Positions 1 to 9,600 are shown, numbered from the stretch's first letter. The stretch: DNA of 64,000 nucleotides from Streptomyces sp. TP-A0874 (GCF_001748085.1 NZ_BBZK01000010.1:1-64000); one strand, 5' to 3'. The notes: generated by a model from the letters alone, not told the origin. Numbers and translations are program-made.

Positions 1-164
1 AGTGCTGCGCCAGGCACGGTCCGCCCGTCGAGGAGCGGCGTCCGGTGCGGGTGATCGCAAGGCGGCCGGAAGTCCTTGTGGTGGACCTACCAGGGCTTTC
101 GGCCAACGCAGCGAACGCGCGTGCCGGGCGTCGCGACGGGGTGAACCGTGCCTGGCGCAGCACT
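1..164. mobile_element. MITE-like element with 20-bp terminal inverted repeats
   Basis: The first 20 bases (AGTGCTGCGCCAGGCACGGT, 1-20) are the exact reverse complement of 145-164, so the 164-bp unit is bounded by perfect terminal inverted repeats. It has no credible reading frame, which fits a miniature inverted-repeat transposable element or an IS end pair. The right end abuts the rare tetranucleotide CTAG (163-166), half of which belongs to the neighbouring copy. The left end lies at the window edge, so its target duplication cannot be seen. The family is not named here. Confidence 0.65.
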
Positions 165-230
165 AGCGCTGCGCCAGGCACGGTCCGCCCGTCGAGGAGC
201 GGCGTCCGGTGCGGGTGATCGCAAGGCGGC
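165..230. repeat. Truncated second copy of the 1-164 element
   Basis: Positions 165-230 repeat positions 1-66 with a single mismatch near the start (AGC for AGT), then the similarity stops abruptly. It is a left-end fragment lying head-to-tail against the complete copy, so 145-184 forms a long hairpin. I see no gene in 231-416 apart from a short minus-strand coding-like tail described under findings. Confidence 0.7.
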
Positions 231-416
231 ACCGGTGCTGTGAGCGGACGTCCCGCGGTCGCCGGCGCGCCGCGGGGGTTCCGGCGACGGCTACCGAGCG
301 TCCTCCGCACCGTGCAGGTGGGCGCGTTCCCCGTCGAGGTCGAGGATGGTGAGGATCTCCACCGGTCCCCCGTGCGCGCCGATGGCGTGCGGGCATGGTC
401 CGGTTAGCTTGGGGAC

Positions 417-1274
417 ATGGCGCACCACTTCGACCGACACCATCCGCGCGGCGAGACCCACCACGACCACGAGCACGACGAGTCAGGGCTGGCGGATCTG
501 CTGGACCTGGACGCGGAGGTGCTCGGCTCCTACCTGGACGAGGTGGTCGAGTGGGTCGCCGGGCACGCCCCCGACGCTCCGCGGACCGTCGTCGACCTCG
601 GGGCCGGAACCGGTACCGGCACACTGGCGCTCGCCCGGCGCTTCCCGGCCGCCGAGGTGGTCGCGATCGACCGGTCGCCGCTGATGCTGGACCGCCTCCG
701 GGCGGCGGCGCGCCGGCAGCGGACGGCCGATCGGGTGCGGGCGGTGCGCGCCGATCTGGACGTCGCCTGGCCGGAACTCGGGGGAGTGGACCTGGCCTGG
801 GCGGCGCTGTCGATGCACCACCTCGCCGTCCCGGAGCGGGTGCTCCGCGACATCCACGCGGCGCTGCACCAGGGCGGTCTGCTGGCCGTCGTCGAGTTGG
901 ACGGCCCGCCCCGGTTCCTGCCCGACGACATCGGGCTGGGCCGGCCCGGTCTGGAGACGCGCCTTCACGAGGCGGGGACCGAGGCGCCCTGGAACGCCCG
1001 ATCGGACTGGCGGCCGCTGCTGGAGCAGGCCGGTTTCGAGATCTCCGGGCAGCGGACCTTCACCCCGGCGGGCCGCCCGGCGCCGCCCGGCACCGGGCGT
1101 TACGCACAGGCCTACCTCAGCCGCCTCCGATCGGGGGTGGGGGACCGGCTGTCCGCCGACGACCGCGCCACCCTGGACCTCCTCCTGGCGGACGACGGTC
1201 CCGAGGCGCTGCCGCACCGGGGCGATCTGGCCCTCGGCGGCAGCCGCACCGCCTGGGCGGCCCGCCGCCCCTGA
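417..1274 (+). CDS. Class I SAM-dependent methyltransferase
   Basis: A 285-residue cytoplasmic protein with the Rossmann-type SAM-binding motif I, VVDLGAGTGTG, near residues 60-70, followed by an acidic end of strand beta-2 (VVAIDRS) that would contact the ribose hydroxyls. A further strand-and-loop segment (GVDLAWAALSMHHL) matches the post-motif region of the family. The N terminus is rich in histidine and acidic residues (HHxxxHxxDEH). That is unusual, and could be metal-binding or merely low complexity. The ATG at 417 follows a purine-rich GGGGAC. The substrate cannot be deduced. It is convergent with mqnD, 48 bp away, and stands alone downstream of the repeat element. Confidence 0.85.
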   Translation: MAHHFDRHHPRGETHHDHEHDESGLADLLDLDAEVLGSYLDEVVEWVAGHAPDAPRTVVDLGAGTGTGTLALARRFPAAEVVAIDRSPLMLDRLRAAARRQRTADRVRAVRADLDVAWPELGGVDLAWAALSMHHLAVPERVLRDIHAALHQGGLLAVVELDGPPRFLPDDIGLGRPGLETRLHEAGTEAPWNARSDWRPLLEQAGFEISGQRTFTPAGRPAPPGTGRYAQAYLSRLRSGVGDRLSADDRATLDLLLADDGPEALPHRGDLALGGSRTAWAARRP

Positions 1275-1322
1275 GCGGCTCCCCGCCGCGCCGAGCAGTC
1301 GGCGGTGGCGGGCGGGAGCGGG

Positions 1323-2174
1323 TCAGTCCAGTCGCAGCGCCCCTTCGGGCAGGGGCGGCACCAGCCCTTCGGCCGCGGCACGGGTCAGCAGCCCCCGTAC
1401 CGCCGCGTAGCCGTCCGCACCGAGATCCGCGGTGAACTCGTTCACATAGAGGCCGATGTGCTGGTCGGCGACGGCCGGGTCCATCTCCTGGGCGTGCGCC
1501 AGCACATAGCCCCGGGAGGCCTCCGGGGTCTCCCAGGCCATCCGGACGGAGGCGCGGGCGGCGGCCGCCAGCCCCCGCAGCCGCTCGGCGCCCAGCGAGC
1601 GCTTGGCGATGATCGCGCCGAGCGGGATGGGCAGCCCCGTGGTCCGCTCCCAGTGCTCGCCCATGTCGGCGAGGCAGTGCAGCCCGTACTCGCCGTAGGT
1701 GAAGCGCGCCTCGTGGATGACCAGACCCGCGTCCACCTTGCCGTCCCGGACCGCCGGCATGATCTCGTTGAAGGGCAGCACCACCACCTCTCCCACCCCC
1801 TCGGGCACCTCGGCGGCCGCCCAGAGCCGGAAGAGCAGGTAGGCCGTCGAGCGCTCGCTGGGCACCGCGATCCTGCCGCCCCGCAGGTCCGCGGCGGTAC
1901 CGGGGGAGGAGGTGAGCACCAGCGGACCGCAGCCGCGGCCCAGCGCGCCGCCGCAGGGGAGCAGGGCATACTCGTCCAGCACCCACGGCAGCACCGCGTA
2001 CGACACCTTGAGCACATCGAACTCGCCGCGTTCGGCCATCCCGTTGGTGATGTCGACGTCGGCGAAGGTGACGTCCAGCGCCGGCGCCCCGGGCACCAGC
2101 CCGTGCGCCCAGGCGTGGAAGACGAAGGTGTCGTTGGGGCAGGGCGAGTAGGCGGTCTTCAGTGCCTCGTTCAA
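1323..2174 (-). CDS. mqnD: 1,4-dihydroxy-6-naphthoate synthase (MqnD)
   Basis: A 283-residue enzyme of the futalosine route to menaquinone. It converts cyclic dehypoxanthinyl futalosine into 1,4-dihydroxy-6-naphthoate. The N-terminal signature YSPCPNDTFVFHAW (about residues 9-22) and the periplasmic-binding-protein-like fold segments (VLKVSYAVLPW, GKVDAGLVIHEARFTYGEYGL) are diagnostic of MqnD rather than MqnA. It overlaps the upstream mqnB by 4 bp (stop and start interlock), so the pair is an operon with translational coupling. Length fits the family (about 280). Streptomyces make menaquinone as their only respiratory quinone, so the gene should be essential. Confidence 0.93.
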   Translation of the reverse strand: MNEALKTAYSPCPNDTFVFHAWAHGLVPGAPALDVTFADVDITNGMAERGEFDVLKVSYAVLPWVLDEYALLPCGGALGRGCGPLVLTSSPGTAADLRGGRIAVPSERSTAYLLFRLWAAAEVPEGVGEVVVLPFNEIMPAVRDGKVDAGLVIHEARFTYGEYGLHCLADMGEHWERTTGLPIPLGAIIAKRSLGAERLRGLAAAARASVRMAWETPEASRGYVLAHAQEMDPAVADQHIGLYVNEFTADLGADGYAAVRGLLTRAAAEGLVPPLPEGALRLD

Positions 2175-2944
2175 CGGGGATCCTCCTCGATGATGGCGGG
2201 GGTCAGCAACTGGAAGGCGAGCCGGAGCGACTCCAGGGCCCGGCCGATCTGCCAGGCGTCCCGGTCCCGCGGCCCCACCGGGTTGGAGATCGTCCGGAGC
2301 TCCGAGACCGGCAGCCCGTGGGCCGCGGCGGCTTCGGCGACCCCGAACCCCTCCATCGCCTCCGCGCCCGCGCCCGGGTGACGGTCGGACAGTTCGGCGG
2401 CGCGCCGGGCGGACCCGGTGACGGTGGAGACGGTGAGCACCGGCGCCGCCAGCACCGGCTCCGGGTGCCCGGCCAGCGCCTCGCGGAACCGGCCGGTCAG
2501 CCCGGCCGGCGGGGGGTGGGCCGAGCGGCCGAACCCCAACTCGTCGACGGACAGGTAGCCCTCCGGGGTCTCGGCGCCCAGGTCCGCGGCGACGATCGGC
2601 TCGGCGAGCACCACCGAGCCGACCGGCGCGTGCGGGCGGTGGCCCGGTCCGGTGGCGAAACCCCCGCCGATGCCGGCGGAGAGCACCAGACGGTACGGGG
2701 AGCCGGCGAGCGAGGCCGCCGTCAGCGCTCCGGCCGCCCCGGCCGCGGCGGCGGACGGCCCGACCCCGGCGGCCAGCACGTCGACCAGCGGCCCGGCCGC
2801 GGCCTCGGGGCCGGCCGAGTAGCGGAGCAGGGAGCGGCCACCGGGCAGCGGCTCCGGTCGGACCGCTGGCAACCGGGAGCGGAGCCCCGCGCCGACGGCC
2901 TCGGCCTCGGCGGTCACGGCGGTGACGACCAGTACCCGCGTCAT
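2171..2944 (-). CDS. mqnB: Futalosine hydrolase (MqnB)
   Basis: A 257-residue nucleoside-phosphorylase-fold enzyme that removes hypoxanthine from futalosine in menaquinone synthesis. It opens with the strand VLVVTAVTAEAEAV typical of MTA/SAH nucleosidase relatives. It also has the glycine-rich SAGIGGGFA segment and a C-terminal AMEGFGVAEAAAAHGLPVSELR stretch, which carries the acidic base-recognition residues of this family. It is the upstream cistron of mqnB-mqnD (4-bp overlap). The lipoprotein gene upstream is only 40 bp away on the same strand and may be cotranscribed. The 257-residue length is slightly above the usual 220-240 because of Ala/Gly-rich loops. Confidence 0.88.
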   Translation of the reverse strand: MTRVLVVTAVTAEAEAVGAGLRSRLPAVRPEPLPGGRSLLRYSAGPEAAAGPLVDVLAAGVGPSAAAAGAAGALTAASLAGSPYRLVLSAGIGGGFATGPGHRPHAPVGSVVLAEPIVAADLGAETPEGYLSVDELGFGRSAHPPPAGLTGRFREALAGHPEPVLAAPVLTVSTVTGSARRAAELSDRHPGAGAEAMEGFGVAEAAAAHGLPVSELRTISNPVGPRDRDAWQIGRALESLRLAFQLLTPAIIEEDPR

Positions 2945-2984
2945 CCGGCTCCCTGCCCCACCGGTCGGCGGGCAGGGCCGCCGG

Positions 2985-3482
2985 TCAGGAGTCGGACCGC
3001 TTCAGGTCGACCCGCCAGACGCCCTTCACGGTGGTGGCGGACTCGTTGATCTCGATGATGGCCAGCCGCACCTCCTTCGGCGCGGGCGAGGGCCCCGACT
3101 CGCTCTTCTGCGCGGCGAAGATCTCGTCGTACGGGAACGTCTTGTACGTTTCCTTGCTGGTCTCGGACATCACGCCGCGGCCGTTGACCGTCAGCAGCCA
3201 GCCGGTGTTCGCCACCACCGGATCCACGCCCACCCGGATCGGCTGATCGTCGCTGACGGACAGCGTTCCCTGCCCCCTGCCCTCGAAGCACTTCTCCACC
3301 CTCGCGTCGGAGAGCCCCTTGCCCTGCCGGTAGCACTCGGCCTCGGTGGAGACCGAGTCCGTGCCGACCGTGACCGTCGCCATCGGCGACGGCTTCTGGC
3401 AGGCGGAGAGGGCGAGGCCGACGGCCACCGCGCCCAAGGCGAGGGCCGCCCGGCACGTCGTGTTCCTGCTGCTGAGTCGCAT
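2985..3482 (-). CDS. DUF2771-type lipoprotein
   Basis: A 165-residue predicted lipoprotein. From the ATG at 3482 it has a basic n-region, a hydrophobic stretch (ALALGAVAVGLAL) and a lipobox LSAC, so the cysteine would be lipidated and the rest would sit outside the membrane. The 3482 start is chosen because GGAGGAG lies about 11 bases upstream; the in-frame GTG at 3503 would place that ribosome site inside the gene. The mature part contains two cysteines (ECYRQG, EKCFEG) and ends with a VWRVDLK beta strand. It matches my recollection of the DUF2771 protein that neighbours the mqn genes in Streptomyces. Function unknown. Confidence 0.75.
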   Translation of the reverse strand: MRLSSRNTTCRAALALGAVAVGLALSACQKPSPMATVTVGTDSVSTEAECYRQGKGLSDARVEKCFEGRGQGTLSVSDDQPIRVGVDPVVANTGWLLTVNGRGVMSETSKETYKTFPYDEIFAAQKSESGPSPAPKEVRLAIIEINESATTVKGVWRVDLKRSDS

Positions 3483-3541
3483 CGGAATGTCGCTCCTCCG
3501 CACGAGGCCGGTGATGGTCGAAGGCTATCTGGCCAACGGCT

Positions 3542-4987
3542 TCAGGCCACGCGAGGGTGCGGCGTGCCGCGCCGGGCGGCTGACAGCAGTCCCCGCACCG
3601 AAGCCGCCGCGCCGAGGGCCAGCAGCGCCGCCGCCACCGACATCCCCAGCACCCCGCTGAGCGGCAGCGCGATCCCGATCGCCCCGCCGGCCACCCAGGA
3701 CATCTGCAGCAGCGTCTCGGAACGGGCGAACGCCGAGGTGCGCACCTGCTCGGGCACGTCCCGCTGGATCAGCGCGTCCAGGGACAGCTTGCCCAGCGCC
3801 TGTGAAAGACCGGCCACCCCGGCGACCCCCGCCAGCGCCGGGGCGCTGAACAGCGCGGCCGCCGAGACGGTGGCGCCGAGCGCGATGCCCAGCACCGTCG
3901 CGATGATCGCTTCCGGGCCGCGGGACTTCAGCCAGGCGCCGGTCGCCGTGCCGAGCGCGTTGCCGACCCCGGCCGCCACCCCGACCACACCCAGCGAGAC
4001 GGCGGCGCTCTGGTTCCCGATCGGGTGCTCGCGGAGCAGGAAGGCCAGGAAGAAGATGAGGAAGCCGGAGAGGCAGCGGAGCGCGGCGTTGGCCTGCAGC
4101 CCGTGCAGCACGGCCGGTCCGACGGTCCGCAGCCCGGGCTTCCGGGGCCGCGGAAGCCCGCCCCCGCGGCGGCGTACGAGGAAGCGGCGCCGTCCCGGAC
4201 CGCCGTAGCTGGCGCTCCGCCGCCCGCCACGGGCGCCGAGGCCGCCCCGCGGTTCGGGGCTCTCCTCCGAGGCCCCGGCGGCGCCGATGCCGAGCCCGAA
4301 CCTGGCCTTCGCCTCCCCCTTCGCGGAGTCCACCGTCGGCGGCAGCGAGAAGGAGAGCAGCATGCCGGCGAGGAAGACCGCGCACGCCCCGTAGAGCGGC
4401 CAGCCGGGCCCCACCGACTGCAGACCCACCCCGATCGGGGCGGCCAGACCGGTGGCGAGCAGGCCGCTGAGCGTCACCCGGGAGTTCGCTTTCACCAACG
4501 AGAACCGCGGCGGCAGCAGCCGCGGCACCACCGCGGAGCGCACCACCCCGTAGGCCTTGGAGGCGACCAGCACGCCCAACGCCGCCGGGTACAGCTCCAG
4601 ACTCCCGGTCGCGACCGCCGCCGACATGGTGAGCGCCAGCACCGCCCGGGTCAGCATCGCGCCCGCCATCGCGGCCCGCCGACCGTGCGGCACCCGGTCC
4701 AGCAGTGGCCCGACCACCGGGGCGAGCAGGGTGAACGGGGCCATGGTGACCGCGAGGTAGAGCGCCACCCTGCCCCGGGCCTCGTCGGTCGGTACGGAGA
4801 AGAAGACCGTGGAGGCGAGCGCGATGGTGATCATCATGTCGCCCGCGGAGTTCACCGCGTGCAGTTCGATCAGCTTGCCCAGACCACTCTCACCGGCGCC
4901 GTGGGCGTGCGTCGCCCGGCGGATGCCGCGCGCCGTCGCCGTGAACGGCAACTGGGCCGCCCGGCACACCCCCTTCAACGCCGACAT
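3542..4987 (-). CDS. MFS transporter
   Basis: A 481-residue multi-pass membrane protein of the major facilitator superfamily. After a basic N terminus it has successive hydrophobic segments, a loop rich in basic residues (LLDRVPHGRRAAMAG) resembling the cytoplasmic loop-2 motif, and a long charged central loop (roughly residues 220-290, Gly/Arg/Ser-rich) between the two six-helix halves. No substrate can be inferred; drug or metabolite efflux is the usual guess for this subgroup. It is transcribed toward the lipoprotein and mqn genes with 59 bp between them and may head that unit. It is divergent from the DUF3027 gene across a 439-bp gap. Confidence 0.8.
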   Translation of the reverse strand: MSALKGVCRAAQLPFTATARGIRRATHAHGAGESGLGKLIELHAVNSAGDMMITIALASTVFFSVPTDEARGRVALYLAVTMAPFTLLAPVVGPLLDRVPHGRRAAMAGAMLTRAVLALTMSAAVATGSLELYPAALGVLVASKAYGVVRSAVVPRLLPPRFSLVKANSRVTLSGLLATGLAAPIGVGLQSVGPGWPLYGACAVFLAGMLLSFSLPPTVDSAKGEAKARFGLGIGAAGASEESPEPRGGLGARGGRRSASYGGPGRRRFLVRRRGGGLPRPRKPGLRTVGPAVLHGLQANAALRCLSGFLIFFLAFLLREHPIGNQSAAVSLGVVGVAAGVGNALGTATGAWLKSRGPEAIIATVLGIALGATVSAAALFSAPALAGVAGVAGLSQALGKLSLDALIQRDVPEQVRTSAFARSETLLQMSWVAGGAIGIALPLSGVLGMSVAAALLALGAAASVRGLLSAARRGTPHPRVA

Positions 4988-5426
4988 CGAACACCTCGAG
5001 CCCCCCGGCGTGTGGAACCCGCGGTTCCCACGTCGGGGCGCTTGCCCCGGGAGGGCCAGTGCGACCAGTCGGATGTCACTCCGTCATACTGCCTCAACCT
5101 GGGTGAGAGATGGCAGTTAGCCCGGATACCGGTGATTACCGTCACCGGGGTGGCGGACGCCTCCGGTGCCCGGGCGGGTAGGGCGGGTAGGACGGGTGGA
5201 GGGATGAAGGTAGCGTTCCCCACGCGCCACCGGGGCATGTCCTCCGCGTAGCTTTCGGACGAACAGCCACCGGCCGGCGCATCTGTTCGTGATCCAGCGC
5301 AATGGTTCCCGTGCAAACGGGGCCGGACCGGTCGGGCACGGGCGTCGACGCGGTCCGCTGGTCCGCTCCGTCCGCGGCCTCCCCGGCTGGCCCAGCTGTG
5401 GACGGGGTAGGAGAGAATCGATTCTT
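4988..5426. other. Divergent intergenic region (MFS / DUF3027)
   Basis: A 439-bp gap between divergent genes, presumably holding both promoters. The clearest structure is an interrupted palindrome, CCGGTGA-N6-TCACCGG, at 5129-5148. A second imperfect dyad around 5017-5035 (GTGGAACCC/GGTTCCCAC) is nearer the MFS start. A minus-strand reading frame through here looks coding-like in places, but I see no ribosome site and do not call it. Confidence 0.4.
5129..5148. promoter_or_regulatory. Interrupted palindrome, candidate operator
   Basis: CCGGTGA TTACCG TCACCGG: seven-base perfect arms with a six-base spacer, placed between the divergent MFS and DUF3027 genes. The size and symmetry suit a dimeric repressor site. 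No regulator gene lies adjacent, so the binding protein is unknown. Confidence 0.3.
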
Positions 5427-6314
5427 GTGAGTGCTGCGACGATGCGAAGCCGTACACCTGACCGCCAGTGCGCCGAAGCGGTCGATCTCGCCCGCTCCGC
5501 GGCGGTGGAGGCCGCGGGGGAGGCGGCCGTGGGCGAACACCTGGGCGTGGTCGCCGAGGGCGACCGGGTCGTCACGCACTTCTTCGCCAGTCGGGAGCGC
5601 GCCTACCGGGGCTGGCGCTGGGCGGTCACCGTCGCCCGCGCCTCCCGCGCCAGGGTCGTCACCCTGGACGAGACGGTGCTGCTCCCCGGCGACGAGGCGC
5701 TGCTCGCCCCCGAGTGGGTGCCCTGGAGCGAGCGGCTGCGCCCGGGGGACCTGGGCCCCGGAGACCTGCTGCCCACCCGGGCGGAAGACCCCCGGTTGGA
5801 GCCCGGTTTCTCCGGAGAGGACACCCCGCCGCCGAACTCCGCCGTCTCCGAGGAGATGGAGGAGCTCGTCGAGGCCGAGGACGCCGAGGTCACCGAAGGC
5901 CCACCGGCGGCGCTCCCCACGGCCCCCACGACCGGCAGCATCGCCGCCGTAGCCGACGAACTGGGCATGGGCCGGGCCAGGGTGCTCTCCCGCTACGGGC
6001 TGCGGCTGGCCGCCGACCGCTGGGAAGCCGCCTACGGAGCCCAGACGGCCATGGCGCAGGCGGCGCCGGCACCCTGTGTGAGCTGCGGCTTCCTGGTGCC
6101 GCTGGCCGGCTCGCTGCGGCAGGCCTTCGGGGTCTGCGCCAACGAGTTCAGCCCGGCCGACGGCCGGGTGGTGTCGCTGGCCTACGGCTGCGGCGGCCAC
6201 TCGGAGGCGGCGGTCATGCCGAAGACGCCGCAGCCGGCCCCGCCGGTGATCGACGAGACCCGGGTCGACACCCTCCAGCTCCGCGCCGACCCGGCGGACA
6301 CCGCGGCCGAGTAG
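5427..6314 (+). CDS. DUF3027 domain-containing protein
   Basis: A 295-residue soluble protein of an actinobacteria-restricted family of unknown function. The GTG at 5427 is preferred because GGAGAG lies about 10 bases upstream; the open frame extends further to 5289 without a convincing site. Recognisable parts are the segment VVTHFFASRERAYRGWRWAVTV, the downstream WVPWSERLRPGDLGPGDLLP, an acidic middle (about residues 135-165), and a C-terminal CVSCGF...GVCANEF cysteine pattern that could bind a metal. It is followed, after the 6433-6598 element, by the sacsin-like ATPase on the same strand. The same pairing is recalled from other Streptomyces. Confidence 0.82.
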   Translation: MSAATMRSRTPDRQCAEAVDLARSAAVEAAGEAAVGEHLGVVAEGDRVVTHFFASRERAYRGWRWAVTVARASRARVVTLDETVLLPGDEALLAPEWVPWSERLRPGDLGPGDLLPTRAEDPRLEPGFSGEDTPPPNSAVSEEMEELVEAEDAEVTEGPPAALPTAPTTGSIAAVADELGMGRARVLSRYGLRLAADRWEAAYGAQTAMAQAAPAPCVSCGFLVPLAGSLRQAFGVCANEFSPADGRVVSLAYGCGGHSEAAVMPKTPQPAPPVIDETRVDTLQLRADPADTAAE

Positions 6315-6432
6315 CGGCGGAACGCCCCGGTCAGCCCCCCGGCCCACCTCGTCCCCCGTCCACCGCCCGTGCCCGCGGCCGCCCCGGCAGAGACCGGATG
6401 TGCCGGGGCGGCGCGGTGGGGTACGCGTCCTC

Positions 6433-6598
6433 AGAAGCTGTTGTCCCACCTCGGTTCGGATCAGGGCGAGGTGTCCGGGGCTGCCGAATCCAAGGCGGAG
6501 GAGGAAGTCGACGCGGAGCGTCGGCGACCCCGACGACAACGCCGGAGGCGGCGGTGCCGGACACCTCGGGCCCGGGCCGGGGTGGGACAACAGCTTCT
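6433..6598. mobile_element. Second MITE-like element with 18-bp inverted ends
   Basis: AGAAGCTGTTGTCCCACC (6433-6450) is the exact reverse complement of 6581-6598, giving a 166-bp unit. Inside, GAGGTGTCCGG (near 6469) pairs with CCGGACACCTC (near 6557), so the single strand could fold end to end. There is no open frame of its own. The right end is followed by AG, forming CTAG (6597-6600), and the left flank is TCAG. Size and the CTAG junction resemble the element at 1-164, although the inverted-repeat sequences differ. It sits 67 bp upstream of the next gene's start and may carry or disrupt its promoter. Confidence 0.6.
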
Positions 6599-6664
6599 AG
6601 GCGGTACGTTCGGCGCTGTAGGCACCGCAGCGGCTGGTGCGCGGGCCGGAGAAGGAGACGAGAC

Positions 6665-9600
6665 GTGAGTGGCACGGCGATGGTGCGGGCGACCACCGGC
6701 GGGGAGGACCCGTTCGGCACGGCGCGGCTGCGGCGCGGCGTGCTGGACGCCTGGGCCGCCTCCCCCGCGCGCTTCCGGGAGGACGCGAACGCCGAGGAGG
6801 AACTGGCCCTCGGCGGTTACCGGGACCGGCTCGTGGTCGAGCTGGCCCAGAACGCGGCCGACGCCGCCTCCCGGGCCGGGGTGCCCGGCCGGCTCCGGCT
6901 GACCTTCCACCCCGCCAGCCAGGAGGCCCCCGCCGTCCTGGCGGCCGTCAACACCGGCGCCCCGCTGGACGAGCCGGGGGTCGAGTCGCTCTCCACCCTG
7001 CGGGCCTCCGCCAAGCGGGACGAGGCCGGCGGCCGACGGGAGGCGGTCGTGGGACGCTTCGGCATCGGTTTCTCGGCCGTGCTCGCGGTCAGCGACGAGC
7101 CCGCCGTGGTCAGCCGCAGCGGAGGCGTCCGCTGGTCGCTGGCCGAGGCCCGGGAGTTCGCCGCGGCGGCCGCCGACGGAAGCCCGGGGCTCGCCGAGGA
7201 ACTCCGCCGCCGCGACGGCAACGTGCCGCTGCTGCGGCTCCCGCTGCCCGCCGAGGGGGCCGCCCCCGTCGGCTACGACACCGCGGTGGTCCTCCCGCTG
7301 CGCGACGGCGCGGCGGTCGACCTCGTGGACCGGCTGCTGTCCGCGATCGACGACGCCCTGCTGCTCACCCTCCCTGGGCTGTCCGAGGTGATCGTGGAGA
7401 CGCCGGACGGCGTCCGTACGCTGAGCCGCCGTCAGGACGGCCCGGACGTGGTGATCGAGGACAGCGACCACGGCGCCACCCGGTGGCGGACCGCGTCCGC
7501 CGGCGGACGGCTGGACCCGGCGCTGCTGACCGGCCGCCCCGTCGAGGAGCGGCTGCGGCCCGGATGGTCGGTCACCTGGGCCCTGCCGGTCGGCCGGGAC
7601 GGCGCCCCCGGCCGTGCCGACACCGCGCCGGTGCTGCACGCCCCCACCCCCACGGACGAGCCGCTGGGCCTGCCCGGTCTGCTGATCGCCACGTTCCCGC
7701 TGGAGCCCACCCGGCGCCACATCGAGCCCGGTCCGCTCGCGGACTACCTGACGGCCCGGGCCGCGGAGGTCTACGTCTCGCTGCTGCGCGACTGGGAGCC
7801 GGTGGGCACCGGCACCGTCGACCTCGTGCCCGGACCGCTCGGCCGGGGCGAGCTGGACGGCGAGCTGCGCGCCCAGGTGCTGCGGCTGCTGCCGTCCGTC
7901 CCGTTCCTCCCGGCGGCGGCCCCCGCCCAGGGCCCCGCTGAGGAACCCGCGGAGACCGCCGGCGAACCGCCGACCGGCGGCCTGGCCGGCTCCTGGGACG
8001 GGGAGGCCCTCACCGCCGGCTGGGAGAGCCGGCGGCGCGCGCTCAAACCCACCGAGGCGGAACTCGTCGAGGGCGCCGGCGCCGAGACCGTCGCGGTGCT
8101 CGCCGAGATCTTCCCCGGCCTGCTGCCGGCCGGTCTGGAACGCCGCCCCGAACTCCGCTCGCTCGGTGTCGCAAGGGTGCCGCTGGGGGAGGCCATCGAC
8201 CGGCTCGCCGGGGTCGAGCGGGAACCCGACTGGTGGCGGCGGCTCTACGACAGCCTCTCCGGCACCGACCCCGACCGCCTCAGCGGCCTCCCGGTGCCGC
8301 TGGCCGATGGCCGCACCACCATCGGCCCGCGGCAGGTCCTGCTGCCGCTGCCGGGCAGCGCCCCGGCCCCGGAGGACTCCCCCAACGCCACCACCCTGAC
8401 CCGTCTGGGCCTCAAGGTCGCGCACCCCGACGCCGCCCACCCGCTCCTGGAGAAGCTCGGCGCCACCCCCGCCTCGCCCCGCGCCGTGCTCACCAGCCCC
8501 CAGGTGCGGGCGGCCGTCGCCGACTCCCTCGAAGGGGAGGAGCTGTGGGACGAGACCACCACCCTGGACCCGGAGGAGCTCGCGGAAACCGTGCTCGCCC
8601 TGGCCCGGGACGCCCAACTCGAGCCGGGCGAGGAGCCCTGGCTCGCCGAACTCGCGCTACCGGACGAGGACGGCGAACTCGCCCCCGCGGGCGAACTCGT
8701 CCTGCCGGGCAGCGCCTTCCAGCGGGTGATCCGCGAGGACGAACTCGCCGCCTGCGACGCGGAGCTCGCCGAGCGGTGGGGCGAGCAGCCGCTCGCCGCC
8801 GTCGGGGTGCTCGCCGACTTCGCGCTGGTGCGCGCCACGGACGTGGTGCTCGACCCGGACGAACTGGAACCGCGCGACAGCGACTTCGCCGAGCCCGACG
8901 ACGCCGGGCTGCTGGACTCGGTGGACGTCTGGTGCGAGGACGTCCTCGACCAGCTGCCGGACACCCCCGTACCACCGGTCGCCACCGAGATCGTCGCCGT
9001 CCGGGACCTCGACCTCGTCGCCGACGACGCCTGGCCGCAGGCGCTCGCCATGCTCGCCCAGCCGCCGCTGCGGGACGCCCTCACCACCCCGGTGCGGGTG
9101 CTGCTGCCCGACGGCACGACCGAGACCGTGCGCCCGTACACCGCCTGGTGGCTGCGCGGGCACCCGGTGCTCGACGGCCGCCGCCCGGCGGGGCTGCGGG
9201 CCGCCGGCGCGGACCCGTTGCTCGCCGGACTCTACGAGGCGGCGGACACCTCCGGCCTCGGCGGGGCCGAGGAATCGGGCAACCGCTTCGACGAGCAGGT
9301 GCTGCGCGCCCTCGGCGTCCGTACCTCGGTGGCCGCGCTGCTCGCCGAGCCGGGCGGCTCCGCGGAGCTGCTGGCCCGGCTCGCCGACCCGGACCGGCCG
9401 GTCACGGCGGCCCAGCTGCACGGCCTCTACAGCGCCCTCGCCGAACTCGACCCGGAGCAGGTCACCCTGCCGGACGAACTGCGCGCCGTGCTGGACGGGG
9501 AACCGCGGGTCGTCGACGCCACGGCCGCGCTGGTGGCCGACGCCCCGGACCTGATGCCCTTCACCGCCGGCCGGCCCCTGCTGCCCGTGCGGCCCGGGGC

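Noticed and set aside
4975-5457. Minus-strand frame in the MFS/DUF3027 gap
   Set aside because: Some segments look coding-like, but there is no ribosome site, the sequence overlaps both neighbouring starts, and the gap is needed for two promoters.
6461-8617. 718-codon minus-strand frame opposite the sacsin-like gene
   Set aside because: It is the antisense shadow of a well-supported gene. The Arg/Gly/Gln-rich composition has no domain and codon bias fits the plus strand.
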